From Setomelanomma holmii (Eukaryota > Ascomycota > Dothideomycetes > Pleosporales > Phaeosphaeriaceae): a DNA stretch of 64,000 nt. This document shows, in pieces, positions 35,767-47,801 of this stretch. The translations under genes and the position numbers were made by a program. The DNA lies in assembly GCA_010015745.1 (NCBI GenBank), contig ML978191.1:221715-285714 (forward strand). The letters are read 5' to 3'. Under the pieces are notes generated by a model that did no database searches, was not told the DNA's origin, and worked only from the letters and a program-made list of their open reading frames with translations. Position 1 is the first letter of the stretch. The number at the start of each line of letters is the position of its first letter.

Positions 35767-38011
35767 ATGGCGACCGTCAAGGAGCAAGTAGGCGAAGTGC
35801 TGCTGGGAACCACAGATGAGCCCCAGCTGTCGCAATTGACGCGCGCTGCCTTCATGAAGCATGCACAGAGGGATGAAGAGAGCGGCCAATACTATCTCAA
35901 CGAGGATCAGTTCATTGATGCAGTCGCGCCCGAGAGCGAGGACTATGTAAGCACGACGCCTGCAATGTGTTGAGTTGAAGCTCATGGTTGCCCTTCTACA
36001 GCACAAAATCAAGCGCTACCAATACAGCATTTTGTTTGCTGTAGCCGACCGCGACAGGAAAGGCAAAATCAGCATTCATGACTGGTCCGTCTTCCAGAAC
36101 CTCCTCGCGAAGCCCGACGCCGAGTACGAGGTAGTATTCCGCTTCTTCGACAAGAACCGGACTGGCTACATCAACTTTGACGAGTTCTACGAGACATGGA
36201 AGGCACACAAGACCGAAGACAGCTTGCCATTCAACTGGGAAAGCGAGTGGGCGTCTCTGTACGTCGGGTCCAAGAAGCACAGGCACGCTATGACATACCC
36301 ACAATTCGCGCAAATGTTGCGCGGCTTGCAGGGTGAGCGTGTCCGACAGGGTTTCATGCACTTTGACAGCGATAAGGATGGCTTCGTCGAACCTGAGGAC
36401 TTCCAGCGCATCATCCGCGAGACTGCAAGCCACAAGCTATCCGACTACCTCCTCGAAAACCTTCCTACGCTCTGCAACATTTCCGCGGGCAGCAAGATCT
36501 CCTACGCCAACGTCCGCGCATTCCAGAACATGATCCAGCAGATGGATATGGTCGAGCTGATCGTACGAAACGCCACACAGAAGAGCACCGATGGCAAAAT
36601 TACACGCACAGACTTCCTTAACGAGGCGGCGAGAACAAGTCGGTTCAATCTCTATACTCCCATGGAGGCAGATATTCTGTTCCATTTTGCTGGCCTGGAC
36701 GAGGCATCTGGCAGACTCAGCCTGCGGGACTTTGCGCGTGTCCTAGATCCTTCATGGCACATGGCTGGTTCGCTAGCAGGTGGCGCGATCGCTGATGCTG
36801 GACAGAAGGTATTCGCTCGAACAAAGTCAATCTGGGCTGATATCCTGGAGTCTGTGCACCACTTCGCGCTCGGTTCGTTAGCGGGTGCCTTTGGTGCCTT
36901 CATGGTGTACCCGATCGATCTGGTCAAGACACGAATGCAGAACCAGAGAAGCTCAGGTGTTGGGCATGTGCTGTACAAGAATTCGCTTGACTGCGCCAAG
37001 AAGGTCATCAAGAACGAGGGGTTCACTGGTCTTTATTCCGGTGTCCTCCCGCAGCTCGTCGGTGTGGCTCCAGAGAAGGCCATCAAGCTGACGGTCAATG
37101 ACTTGGTGCGCGGCAAGCTAACGGACAAGTCTACTGGATTCATCAAATTACCGTTTGAGCTTCTTGCGGGCGGTACTGCAGGAGCCTGCCAAGTCGTGTT
37201 CACCAACCCTCTCGAAATTGTCAAGATTCGACTTCAGATCCAAGGAGAGCTCGCAAAAAATGTCGAGGGCGTACCCAAGCGATCTGCTATGTGGATTGTC
37301 CGCAACTTGGGTCTCGTTGGTCTGTACAAAGGAGCGACCGCCTGTCTGCTTCGCGATGGTGAGTTTTTTGAGTCAGGAGAATGCTCAGGCGCTTACAATA
37401 TGACTAGTCCCCTTCTCTGCCATCTACTTCCCCACCTACAGCCACTTGAAGAAAGACTTCTTCGGCGAGAGCCCGCAAAAGTCACTGGGCGTCTTGCAGA
37501 TGTTGACAGCCGGTGCCATTGCCGGTATGCCGGCTGCGTACCTTACCACACCGTGCGATGTCATCAAGACTCGGTTGCAGGTGGAAGCACGAAAGGGTGA
37601 CGTCGTGTACAACGGCCTTCGTCACTGCGCGCAGACTATCTGGCGAGACGAGGGGTTTAAGGCATTCTTCAAGGGTGGACCAGCTCGTATCATGCGGTCG
37701 TCGCCCCAATTTGGTTTCACACTAGCTGGCTATGAGGTGCTGCAGCGAGGTTCGTCAACCGTCTCTGCCCGTTTTAGACGACTATGTATACTGATCTCTT
37801 GGCAGCGCTACCACTTCCAGGGCATGATTCATCAGACAGCAGTCTTGAGCCGTCGGTCGGACTCGAAGAGGCGACGGCACCGCTGCCCTACCTTCGCAGC
37901 CGAAACGCTCTCAAGGTCATCCTCGATCTGGATGAGAACTTTGGGCGGCCAAGACTCCCCGCAGACCATAAATGGACGGGCATCCCAGGGTTTTCGAAGC
38001 CAAAGGCGTGA
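35767..38011 (+). CDS. Calcium-regulated mitochondrial aspartate/glutamate carrier
   Basis: This is an Aralar/Agc1-type carrier of the inner mitochondrial membrane that exchanges aspartate for glutamate plus a proton and feeds the malate-aspartate shuttle. Exons 35767-35946, 36002-37358, 37408-37749 and 37806-38011 give 694 residues, the usual length of the animal-type AGC. The N-terminal half has EF-hand units (DRDRKGKISIHD, DKNRTGYINFDE, DSDKDGFVEPED). The C-terminal half has three mitochondrial carrier repeats with signatures PIDLVKTR, NPLEIVKIR and TPCDVIKTR. The last exon gives a disordered extension ending TGIPGFSKPKA. All joins restore family sequence, for example LLRDV-PFSAIYFPTYSHLKK. 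Unlike yeast Agc1 it keeps the long EF-hand half, as is usual in filamentous fungi. Confidence 0.95.
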
Positions 38012-39674
38012 TCTCGTACTGCACGTGTATAGCGAGGATAAAATGGTAAATACCGTTTTCGGCGCAATCGTTGCTTTATCAGCCTATTCTTGCTTTTTGG
38101 GCGTTGGTTTCTTGACAGCACGTCTGATTCGCTTGCGCAGCTGCAGCAGTGGGGGAAACAGGCGGGCATGTCACTGGGTTCGCGGACGGCTTCGAGGAAT
38201 TATTAGAGAGGGTTGCAGCATTTGCAGCGTTTCTGAGCAGCATAGACAGCGCAAGACTGTACGATAGGCCCGAGGGCAGGTGCAAGCGACGGCAGAAATA
38301 GCAGTACACAACTAGCGAAGAGAGGGGAAATAGGCATTGCATGCGTCTGCACATGCGAGTGTAGTTCAACAATAGGCCCAATACGTACATAATAGGACAA
38401 TTGGTATAGCCTGTCACGCGCAGACTGGCCGAGCAATTTATCATGCGCGTCGCTAGCTGGTGCACGTCTGGCTGTCGATGTCGCTTGTGACGCCTCGTCC
38501 AACGGCGGACCACGCCGCATTGTGCGTGCTTGGAGGACCAGTCTGACATGCACAAAGGACGCGAGCCGCAGCGGGTGAAGTGCGCTGTGCGGGTGTTGGG
38601 CCAGAATTGTGCGCGCAGATCTTGCTCACGGGCGATCCCAAGGCCTCGAGCCATCCCAAGATGCCTCGGACGGACCTCCGCCGACCCCATGGGAAGAGGT
38701 CGCGGGGGTCGAAAGCGGCTAGACAGGGTCGAAGCGGAGAAAGGGGCACGGGCCAGGCGCGCCCTGCTTCATGGGAGAGGCTCAGTTGGAGCCGCGCCAC
38801 GAGGAGGATTGGCCGCTGAGCTCGTGAAGAACATCGGAGGGCGTCGCATGCTGCTGCTGGTCTCTGCTACACGCCCGCCGTGCTGATGGCATGCCCACGC
38901 CGCCCTCAGCCTGCCCTCACCCACTAGCCAGCGCGGTCCTGTCACCGAGCGCAGCACTGCCTCCCGATATCCGCCCATTTCCACCGTCCATTCCCCCCGC
39001 ATCAGCCTTCCCAGCCAGCGCCAGCAGCTGCCTCCAGTCCTCCACGTCCTTCTGACAGCTGTGAGGCCTGACAAGGCTCGCTGAATCTCCCTCCATCCAT
39101 GCGCATTGTGACCGGACCAGCTTTCTGCCCGCGCCTTGGTTGACTCTATGCTTGCGATCGGCACCCTTCGACACCGCCTTGAGGCTGAAAGATAGTCGTC
39201 GCACTGGCACTCGGGTATGTTTTGCACCGCGCAGAGCCGCACGGCACTTCGAAGCACTGTTCCCCAATTTTCTCATACCCTGTGTATCGTCATGATTTTG
39301 TTTCGTGCTTCATAGAACTGTACTGCTGTATCTTTTTGCTTGCTCCAGCTCGGCTTTCTTGTGCGTGGTGCGCGCCCGTCACAAGCTGTTGCCTTGATCG
39401 CGTCCTGCGGCAGTCGCTGGTTGTTCCTTCCTCAGCACGCCTGTCTCGCCACTTGCTCTCCACTTTGTTTCTGACAACCAACACAAAACAATGCACACAG
39501 TTGTCATGCTGACCCCGCTTCAGAAAATCAGCATTTGCGCGCTTCGTGACACTTGCTCCTTCCACGAGGCTAGGCCACTTTGCGGGGCTGTCGTGGAAGG
39601 CTTGTTTGGATCAATCATCCTTACGGCAATCTATACCCTACAACCCCTACTGACCGAGGTCGTATTAGAACCTC
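38012..39674. other. Long upstream region of the zinc-finger gene
   Basis: About 38640-38800 the plus strand is purine-rich; from about 38890 to 39150 it becomes pyrimidine-rich, as in many fungal leaders. The GC-rich minus-strand frames here (162 codons at 38769-39257) look like composition effects. A GTATGT at 39212 could be the donor of a leader intron with an acceptor at one of several AGs before 39675. Confidence 0.45.
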
Positions 39675-39793
39675 ATGAACCTAAGCGAGCCGGCGTACTT
39701 CGCAGAAGACGACTTCGGCCCAAGGAGTCCCGGCCTCGAACAGGTGTACCCGACAGCGGCTCCTTCGCCTTCGCCGCCCCCGCTTGTAAATAA
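39491..39793 (+). CDS. Upstream ORF overlapping the zinc-finger start
   Basis: A 100-codon frame starts at an ATG in good context (AACAATGC) and ends 118 bases inside the zinc-finger gene in another frame. If it is in the mature mRNA it should repress the main start by occlusion. The peptide has no domain, so I treat it as a possible regulatory uORF. A leader intron could remove its ATG. Confidence 0.35.
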   Translation: MHTVVMLTPLQKISICALRDTCSFHEARPLCGAVVEGLFGSIILTAIYTLQPLLTEVVLEPHEPKRAGVLRRRRLRPKESRPRTGVPDSGSFAFAAPACK

Positions 39794-41578
39794 CAAAGTG
39801 TATCATCCGCCAGTTAGTCCTGCCTCGTCGAGAAGACAGAAGAAGGCTAATCGCCGAAAGCATCGACCGACGCAAGGCGACTGGGTGCTCATACGGGAAA
39901 TGGCACCAAATCAACCCGAAATTGCTCAACAGGTCAGCCAACAAGCACTCAATTCTGACTCGTGTGATTCGGGCCCTGAAGAAGACGAAGACATGGAAGA
40001 ACAGTCCAAAAATGCCAACAGTGCTTCTGTAGCACCAACGGCATCGCATGTCGTTCAGTCAGGTGATCAGTCTTTCAACATGCAGCAACCTTTCAAGGAT
40101 GCACTCGATGCGTCTGGCCAACCAACCGCAACTTCGACCCACCGAGATTCAGTCTTGGAGGCGGATATAAGAATAAGTTCTATGAGCTCAGACAGACGCC
40201 CCTCCGAGGCACAGGGAGGTTCACTGCCCAATGGCATCCGCCAGAATGCGAACGATCCCAACCCAGCCAAGCTGAGTGTTGCATTCACGGTCCCGTCACA
40301 TACAAGCCAATCGAGCCACCGTAGAGATTCCACAGCAATTGGACCACACGATAATGCGGTTCAGCTGCAGCAACTCCAAATACCACAATCTGACCGTCTT
40401 CCGGCACTGCAACCACAATCGCCTATGAACGATGCAGCTTCTCCAAACACGCAGCAAAGGTTACCATCCATCTCCAATATGGTGGGAGAGCTACCGCAAC
40501 GTGCGTCAATCAGTGAAGAAGTTCGCGCAAACGGCGGTCTGGTGCATAGGCAATCTATATCGTCTTTGACGGCTTCACCAACATCGAGGGTTCGGCAAAT
40601 GTCCATCAGCTCACATACTCCGGCATCACCGTTTCCTCCACTGAGTGCACTGAGCGCGTCATCACCAATGAGCGCCGGTAGCGATATGCCAAGAGGGGAC
40701 ATTTTTCTGCGATCGGGATCGGGTCAAGTGTTTGGAGCCGATCATCGAAGGCCTTCACAAGCGTCCGAGAACGGCCGGTACCCCCCCTCGTTACAGTCTG
40801 GTTCCCCTAGTGAAGGTTATCAGAACTCAGATGGACCCAGTCCTGGGACACAACAAACACCAATCGAGAATAGGCCGAGACTTCACAGTCTAGATGGTGC
40901 ACTAGCGAGTACGGCGATAATACTGCCTCCGCCGAACGGCTCTGGTATCCAGCAGATCGCATCACATGGGGCATTCAGGTGCGAATATCCGGGCTGCAAT
41001 GCAGCTCCATTTCAGACGCAATATTTGTTGAAGTGAGTGCACAAACGAAACTTTGAAAATATTCCCGCCTGCAAAGGTTTTACTAACAACACATGTAGTT
41101 CCCACACAAACGTGCACTCCCAAAGTCGACCGCACTACTGTCCAGTCGCAGGCTGTCCTCGATCAGAAGGTGGCAAGGGCTTCAAGCGGAAGAACGAGAT
41201 GATACGACACGGCCTTGTTCATCAATCTCCTGGCTACGTTTGCCCGTTTTGTCCGGACCGAGAACACAAGTATCCAAGACCTGATAATCTCCAAAGGTGA
41301 GTCCTTTTCATTCATCGAGGCCTTCCTGGACACTTTGTTGGATATGCGAGCGCTTCCGTAAATTGCCGCAAGAGCATACAGGATACGCCTCCTGCTGATT
41401 TGATTTTGGCGTTTGAGACTCATGCACAAGTCGGAAGCTGACTTCGATCGAATGCAGACACGTTCGTGTACATCATGTCGACAAGGACAAGGACGACCCT
41501 CTGTTGCGCGACGTTCTGGCACAGCGACCCGAGGGCGGAAGTAGAGGTCGTAGGCGACGAGTAAGCGGCGCAGAATGA
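39675..41578 (+). CDS. C2H2 zinc-finger transcription factor
   Basis: Exons 39675-41032, 41099-41296 and 41458-41578 give 558 residues. The first 440 residues are disordered and Ser/Pro/Gln-rich, with many short SP and RRPS or RRDS motifs fitting basophilic or proline-directed kinases. Three C2H2 fingers then follow: FRCEYPGCN through HTNVH, YCPVAGCPRSEGGKGF through HGLVH, and YVCPFCPDREHKY through HVRVH. The first two introns split finger-coding codons. Intron 1 has a perfect TACTAAC branch site. The tail is short and basic (GRRRRVSGAE). A GTAAGC at 41561 inside the last codons could be another donor, so the exact C terminus is uncertain. The targets and name of this factor are unknown to me. 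Confidence 0.87.
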
Positions 41579-42630
41579 CCGTATAAGTCATTCCTGACTG
41601 TATACAGATATCCGGGTGACCATCGAGACAAGCACCTCCATGCTTGCCCACATTTCTTACGTCTATTTTCTCTTCGATTGCTGGCCTCCTACAGGCGTTT
41701 CTTCGATAAGGCGGTGGAGATACCATGTTGCCCGGCGTTATCCCGAGGCACTATCCAGGCGCAGATTGGGTACCACTCCGCTTCCTTTGTTTTTGTATGT
41801 TTTGTAATCGCCAAGTTGCCTTTGCTTCGATTCGACCAGTAGTTCATATGTTCTGATCACATGGATCGAGTAAAAAGACTGGATTCCGTGGGCTTAGACA
41901 ACTTCAGCACATTTTGTACCTCGGGAGTGCGAAGGACAAAATGCATTGAGATATCCAGCCTGGAGCAACATATCGATTTCTCAGCACCATGCGATCAGAG
42001 CATTGCCATTCGCTAGAATCTTCTTACTGGCTCGCGCCAGATTTATCTTCGGATTGGTTGGTAGGAGAGACCTACCGGGCTTAGGCCATCGTTTTTGTTC
42101 ACACAGTGTGCTTGGAAGCACGTTCTGAGACATCTTCATGCAGCTGCAGACTACCTGCTTGCTTCGATTTAGTCAAAATTCACGATGATGTTAACAAGAA
42201 AGCCATAACGCTCGTGCACAAACAATCTTCGTTGCATCCAAAGGGGTATCAGAGGAAACGTGACCCTTAGCCCTCGCATTGGACAGGGTCCAATTGAAAT
42301 CAAATTAGCTGCAATGTACGAAGAATTGCCTAACCTCACGGTACACAATCAAATTGTCTCCGCGAAGCTGTCATACACAAACAAACGAGCAGCCAATGTC
42401 CTGTCTAAGACGTTGTTCAACTGTCGAGGCGCTGTATTCCTTTAGGCCTTTTCCACCAAGTAATTCCCAATCGCAAAGACGCATGCCAACAGAGTAGAAT
42501 CATAGAGATCGTAGTGGATAATTGCTATGTTTATGACGTATAAGTGGTTAAAATCGCGATAGCAGAGGTACTAATCGAGCACGAGTAATAGTAATCCAAA
42601 ATATCAACAACATGGACCCCATAACTAGCC
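41579..42630. other. Intergenic region between convergent genes
   Basis: Nothing supported. Frames are below 65 codons and the sequence is AT-richer towards 42600. Confidence 0.5.
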
Positions 42631-43845
42631 TTACATAGGCAAAGCAATCGTCCACAAAATATCATCAGAAATCCCAAACCCAACTTCCCAATCGTCGTCC
42701 CCGACTCTTTTGCGACTCAAGAGTTTACCAGATGCCTCCTCTTTCAGTATTACTCTGTCCCTTATGTTCACTACACGTCCACTTGGTTGTGATTTATAGC
42801 GATCATCGTGATGTAGGATACGACATGTTGCCGGCGATCCTTTCCCGTCCGAAGCTTTCAGTCTGTGACATACTCTGGACTCAAAGCAGGCAATGTTGAC
42901 CTGGCTACCAAAGCACACTTCATCCGGGGATGCATTCTCCTTGTTGGCGCCAGGCGCGGGACTTTTTACTAGAGGCAAAAACGATAAGTTGGATCCACAA
43001 TTACCGGCCTTGGATACTGTGATTGGAGGAATGCTTTCTTTTGGGCAAAAGTAACGAAACGCCCATACTGGACCTGGGTAGCTGAAGAGGAGTACAATTT
43101 CAGCGAGTTGTGCAGCCCCTAGTGTAAATCCTTGTTTCTCGGGCTTGGTGATTGATAGGCTTCGCTTTGTAGTAGGCAAGCGAAGCGAGTACGTTGGTTG
43201 GTCGGCGCTGTTTTCGGGATGACGGAATTGTACGGGTTGAAATAAGGTATTCACCTTATCTAACAGGTCGGCGTCGTAGAGCCTCACAGCTTCCCAAACT
43301 AAAGCCAAAAATGAGCCAGATGGCGAGCCCGACATTGTGCGTATGATTACGCGATACATTTCAAGAACTTCCAAGCCCAACTCGTTTGACGCTGTTACAT
43401 GGAGGTTCCATGCTATCCCCGAACTCGCAGACGGTCCGCCTGCGGCAACCTTGAGTGTCTCTACAAGTCTTTGCGTCTTGCGCATAATGCGGTATGCGTA
43501 TTCTTTGTAGTATGATTCTGGGTCGTCAGGTTGAGTTGTATACGGAGGTGGTAGGTCGTCATTTGCTTCATCGAGTCGTCTGCCGTGATCGCGTGGTACC
43601 TCCCTCGCAGCTTGGAGTAATGGCGCAATATCGAGATTTTGCATGGCGCTGATGAGCGGCTGCACCAAACATAATATCTCCTGAATATCGAGCACGCGCG
43701 CCCAATTCTCTTCGTCAAACAGTGTTTCTTGGCCGCTGTCGGGTTGAAAGCTAGGTCGTGGAGGAGCGTTGAGATAGGCGTTGATAGAAGCACTGACTGC
43801 CGCACCAAGCGTCTGTATAATGGCGTACGTTAAGATAGGATCCAT
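42631..43845 (-). CDS. Hypothetical protein, helical N terminus and beta-rich C terminus
   Basis: This is a single-exon frame of 404 residues that I do not recognise. The start MDPILTYAIIQTLGAAVSAS is the first ATG in the frame; the frame continues upstream without an ATG for about 75 codons, so an upstream exon is possible. Residues 1-270 look helical with a Pro-rich break (DDLPPPYTTQPDDPESYY). Residues of about 310-400 read as short beta strands with repeating turns (VCFGSQVNIACFE, SGRVVNIRDRVILKEEASGK), reminiscent of a beta-trefoil or MIR-like fold. It is divergent from the next unknown gene. There is no signal peptide at the chosen start. It may be restricted to relatives of this fungus. 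Confidence 0.65.
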   Translation of the reverse strand: MDPILTYAIIQTLGAAVSASINAYLNAPPRPSFQPDSGQETLFDEENWARVLDIQEILCLVQPLISAMQNLDIAPLLQAAREVPRDHGRRLDEANDDLPPPYTTQPDDPESYYKEYAYRIMRKTQRLVETLKVAAGGPSASSGIAWNLHVTASNELGLEVLEMYRVIIRTMSGSPSGSFLALVWEAVRLYDADLLDKVNTLFQPVQFRHPENSADQPTYSLRLPTTKRSLSITKPEKQGFTLGAAQLAEIVLLFSYPGPVWAFRYFCPKESIPPITVSKAGNCGSNLSFLPLVKSPAPGANKENASPDEVCFGSQVNIACFESRVCHRLKASDGKGSPATCRILHHDDRYKSQPSGRVVNIRDRVILKEEASGKLLSRKRVGDDDWEVGFGISDDILWTIALPM

Positions 43846-44520
43846 TTCCGTTGGACTGTCGAATTGCCTCTTAGTAGCGTTTGTTAACGATGACGAGCCT
43901 GATCTGGTACAAAACCCATGATAGTTGCAGGTACAAGATGGCCTTTGTACTCGTGCAAGATGAAATCTAGAAGTCACTGCAGCATGCGAGCCGCAGGCGC
44001 CACCTGCGTAAGTCACTTCACAGGTGGAGGCTGGTGCAGTTTCACTGCGGTATGAGGCTGTGCTTGACACTTTGCAATTGACAAGGTTTGGTGCACATGT
44101 GGCGTTCCCAGCTGAAGTCTGGGCCCCCCTCAGTCTGATGTTCCACCAGATGGCATGTTAGTGGATGCGACCACTTGCCAGGACTTGTTGTGCGCAAATT
44201 CGTAAGAAGACCGGCTGCGAGATGACCACCGGTAAATGTAGATGTTGGAAGGTGCGCGAACGTGAGGATATCGAATCTGTTACATAGCCCTAAGCTAGTG
44301 GCCACCACCGCAGCCAAAATCTCCAGCCTCATGTGCTACGGAAAGCCACTCCCTCATTGCGCTTTCAGCTGTGATCGAAAGTAATGGGATGTCGTCAGGA
44401 GGCGTTATGGCACATGTGCTCTCAAAGACTTAAGAGCAACATATGAAGCTCAGCCGTGCCTCTTGGATCACATCTACGGTACCCACAAGCTCCTTATTTT
44501 AAACCCTTCCAAAACGAACC
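43846..44520. promoter_or_regulatory. Shared upstream region of two unknown divergent genes
   Basis: 675 bp between two start codons. A minus-strand frame at 44042-44332 starts with a hydrophobic MRLEILAAVVATSLGLC-like segment and could be an upstream exon of the neighbour, but no clean join was found. Confidence 0.35.
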
Positions 44521-45762
44521 ATGGCTGCCCGAGTGCACACGATCAACGATTTTACAAGCACCGCTACGCGTCAACATGCTTCAGCGGATACTGGACAGAA
44601 CTTACCTCGTCAAACGGCATTCTCGGATCATCCGTGTCTATTGCTCAATGATACTACAGTGCTCCAGCCAGTGAGAGTTCAACCTCCTAATGGCATCACG
44701 TTGTTTCCAACAGCTCAGCCATCGGAGATGCGTCACCATCCTACGTATTCGGGCCCGAGTACTACAACACGCGTGCTACTTGCAGGAATAGCGGGTGGCG
44801 TACATGCTGGCACTCAAGCATATGCTCAGGCCGGGATGATGAGAGAGAATTGGAGAGGAATGACCAGAGCTGTAAACAGCCGCGCGACTAGCGATAGTGT
44901 TCATACCACAGAACAACAGAGAGACACTACAACCGGCAATGATCTTGTGAGTGGTATTGACGAATTGCCCAATCCTCCAGTGGTCACGTCGTCCGATCAT
45001 TCCTTCGATAATTCGCCCGGTGCCTCCATCGACGAGTCGCCCGGGACCTCCATCACCAACGACCAACAGCTCCTTCAGGCAGCTGATTCGCAAACTAGTG
45101 ATCCGCCAAACACTTCGCTTGAGACTCGCAACACGTATGACCCGATACCACCTGCACAAAGCCGGACCACTTCACCGAGAGTTGAAGGTAACTTGGAGGT
45201 GAAATTCGAGGACCAAGGATTCGAAATGGGCTCTGGTGCAACCGAGATAGCCAATCCTCTGAATGGGCCCGCGTACAGAAAGGATCTCGGCGTTGAACTG
45301 TTTAACAATGGGCGAAGATCCAACTGGTTAGGCCTTGGTTCAGCTGTGAGTAGTTCCTCAATCAAGTGGTGCATGGGAGCTACAGAGCTGACGCATTACG
45401 TGGTAGGAGGATTGTCTAGGACTTCCTAAGGATGCGAATGACGACTCTATGCTGGCACAGTTTCAGCATCGCCAATTTGGCGGTAGTGGTACGACGCTCA
45501 TGCATCTGCGCAACACACACACGGGAAGGACAGAGACAATCGACGTACCAATGCGAGGACGATACATAATGAGTGGCCGTGAGCGCGCGCCTGGTGAGAT
45601 GTATATCAGTACTGGCACACATCAAAGCATAAGTGTAAGTGGTTGAAGAATGCCTTCATGTGACTATATGCCCTTACTGATACTCCTGTACAGACCAAAA
45701 TGTTTCGGGAGAATACATACGGTCTTAAAGATGTATGTGAGCGCTTGTCGCAACCGTTGTAG
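44521..45762 (+). CDS. Hypothetical Ser/Thr/Pro-rich protein
   Basis: Exons 44521-45345, 45407-45634 and 45694-45762 give 373 residues. The ATG has good context (ACCATGG). Most of the chain is low-complexity. It includes an Ala/Gly segment (RVLLAGIAGGVHAGTQAYAQ) that is mildly hydrophobic, and a small imperfect repeat of the SPGASIDE/SPGTSITN kind around residues 165-185. The C-terminal 95 residues, made by exons 2 and 3, are better ordered (LGLPKDANDDSMLAQFQHRQF, then RNTHTGRTETIDVPMRGRY) and may be a small domain. A GTATGT near 45733 could start a further intron, changing the last ten residues. I do not recognise the family. Confidence 0.65.
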
Positions 45763-46029
45763 CGTTGCATTTAAGCAGGGTTATCTATGTTTGGGTTTAG
45801 CAAAAAGCTCGTCACAATAGACTCTGTTGCACTTGAAATCACTTGTACACCCAAGTATATGGCAACTATACAATGATCGAAACCACAGAGTAATGGTTGT
45901 AATGAAGTTGTTCATTTTCATGCCGGATGACCCAGCGTAATCGTCAGATACATGGCTGAGGTCCGGAATGATTTACCTCACGCCTTATCCCTGGAATGCT
46001 GAAAAGAGACCCATGTCGCCAGAAACCCT

Positions 46030-46931
46030 CTAGTAACGCTTGCCCTCACGGAGAACATCGCTGTACTCCTCGAGCGGGCTTCGAATCAATTTCGTTTCTT
46101 TCCATAGATTTGGTGTGAGGAAGCCGTAGGAGTTGGCGACGGCAACGAAGGTGGCCTTGAGGGTGTTCTCGAGGGTCTTGGTCGAACCGGACGAGGCAGT
46201 GTAGATGTCCTGGACACCGGCAAGCTGCAAGAGACGCTTGACAGCAGGCGACGCGACAAGGCCAGTACCACGGGGCGCTGGGATGAGACGGACTGTGACG
46301 GAACCGCACTTGCCGCTCTCCTTGGTGGGCAGAGAGTGAGGCTCACCGAGGTTGGTACCCCAGTAACCTCTTCGGATGGGGACAACGGAGAGCTTGGCGA
46401 TGATGATGGCGGCGCGGATGGCGGTTGCGACTTCCTTGGAGGTCTTGATACCGAGACCGATGTGGCCCTCCGAGTCACCGATGACAACGATGGCCTTGAA
46501 GCGGGTACGCTGACCGGCACGGGTCTGCTTCTGGACGGGCTTGATCTTCATGACCTCGTCCTTGAGCTTAGGGAGGAAGAAGTCGACGATCTGGTACTCC
46601 TTGATGGGCAGAGAGTGGAGGTAGCTGGTCATATCAGTGCCTTTCTTGTGGTTGTTCCATATGCGCAGAAACGTACATCTCCTCCATGCTCTTGATCTTG
46701 CCGGCCTTTACGAGACGACCGAGCTTGGTGACTGGCTGCCACTCCTTCTCCTGTACCAGTTGTCAGTTTTGCCCAAATTCTTCAGACTCTCCTTGTATGT
46801 ACCTCGCTCTTGCCGCCACGGCGACCACGTCCACGACCGCGGCCTCGGCCACGATCACCTCCACGATCACCTCCACGATCACCGCGAGATCCGAATCCAC
46901 CGCCGCCGCGAGGTGCGCCTGCATCAGCCAT
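46030..46931 (-). CDS. rps2: 40S ribosomal protein S2 (uS5)
   Basis: This small-subunit protein lies near the mRNA entry and decoding centre. Exons 46931-46803, 46750-46677 and 46624-46030 give 265 residues. The N terminus is the RGG-type tail of eukaryotic S2 (GGDRGGDRGRGRGRGRGRRGG), a substrate for arginine methylation in other eukaryotes. Exon 2 encodes EKEWQPVTKLGRLVKAGKIK, and exon 3 restores MEEIYLHSLPIKEYQIVDFF and the S5 domain (GDSEGHIGLGIKTSKEVATAI, LIPAPRGTGLVASPAVKRLL). Both introns are 52 bp and sit near the 5' end, as is common in ribosomal protein genes. The GAT-CAC-like repeat in exon 1 is the coding repeat of GGDR. Confidence 0.97.
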
Positions 46932-47801
46932 GTTGTATGTGGTTTGGTAGGACGGCTTCTGTGGAGATTGGTTAGGAGGTGTTCGACGAGTATTCGGGCG
47001 CAGCAACGTACTGTGTGGTAAACCTGGAGTTAGCTGTTGTTCGCGACGTCGACTTCGAGATCGATATTTGGTGCGGTCTCGCTTAGAGGATTGCAGGTGC
47101 GGCCCCGCGACTAGCGCTAGCCTGTTATGGCCTCTAGCGCCGCGGATCCACGCAGTGCTCGCAGCAGCCCTTTTCAAACATCAACACAACAACACAGGGA
47201 AATAGCCAGGGAAATACCCTTGTAAGATCTCGAAGACTATATCACTCCTGTGTCCGCAGCTCGTCACCTGCTAGCAGCTTTGCAACTGACTCTCAGACTC
47301 CACGATTACCCAAACCCATCAAGAATTTGTTCCCCGGGGGCCAACTTCGTCAAAACATGCAAATTACTGCAAACCTGCTACGGTTCGCCAGTGTAAATCT
47401 TCGTGAATGTCACACGTTCAGTTGTCGGTTATTTCTAGGTTTGTATTGCGATGTGCCTCCAGAGCTGTAGACTGTCACAACACAACGAAGTGACGACTGC
47501 TTGCCAGCAACGGCAGAAACACGTTTTCATAGCTGATAGGATCGTGGAAGTCTGAATAACATTTTCCTAGTTCGACTGCTGGTTAGGACTGTTTGAAATG
47601 GCTTTGTGGTGGTTGTCATCCACGTTGAAGCTTGGACATTGAAGGCTGCCTCACGGGTTGTTTCCGCTCCTACCTTGTGATTTGTTCACATGCAACTAGG
47701 TCATAGCTACCTTGCAGGCTTCCTCACTAAAAGTCCACAACAACACCCCACAGCTTCATGAGCTTCATGTAGGCCGCTCACACCGTTGCTATTGAGTCGA
47801 T
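46932..47801. promoter_or_regulatory. Divergent promoter region, rps2 and atg28
   Basis: 870 bp between the two start codons. No TATA box stands out on the ribosomal side; the region between 47020 and 47180 is GC-rich with CGACGT-type repeats. Nothing coding is supported. Confidence 0.4.

Noticed and set aside
38769..39257. 162-codon minus-strand frame
   Set aside because: It lies in a GC-rich upstream region where stops are rare; the translation is rich in Arg, Trp and Ala with no family signal.
46803..46900. Short tandem repeat in rps2 exon 1
   Set aside because: It encodes the normal GGDR/RGRG tail of eukaryotic ribosomal protein S2 and needs no other explanation.
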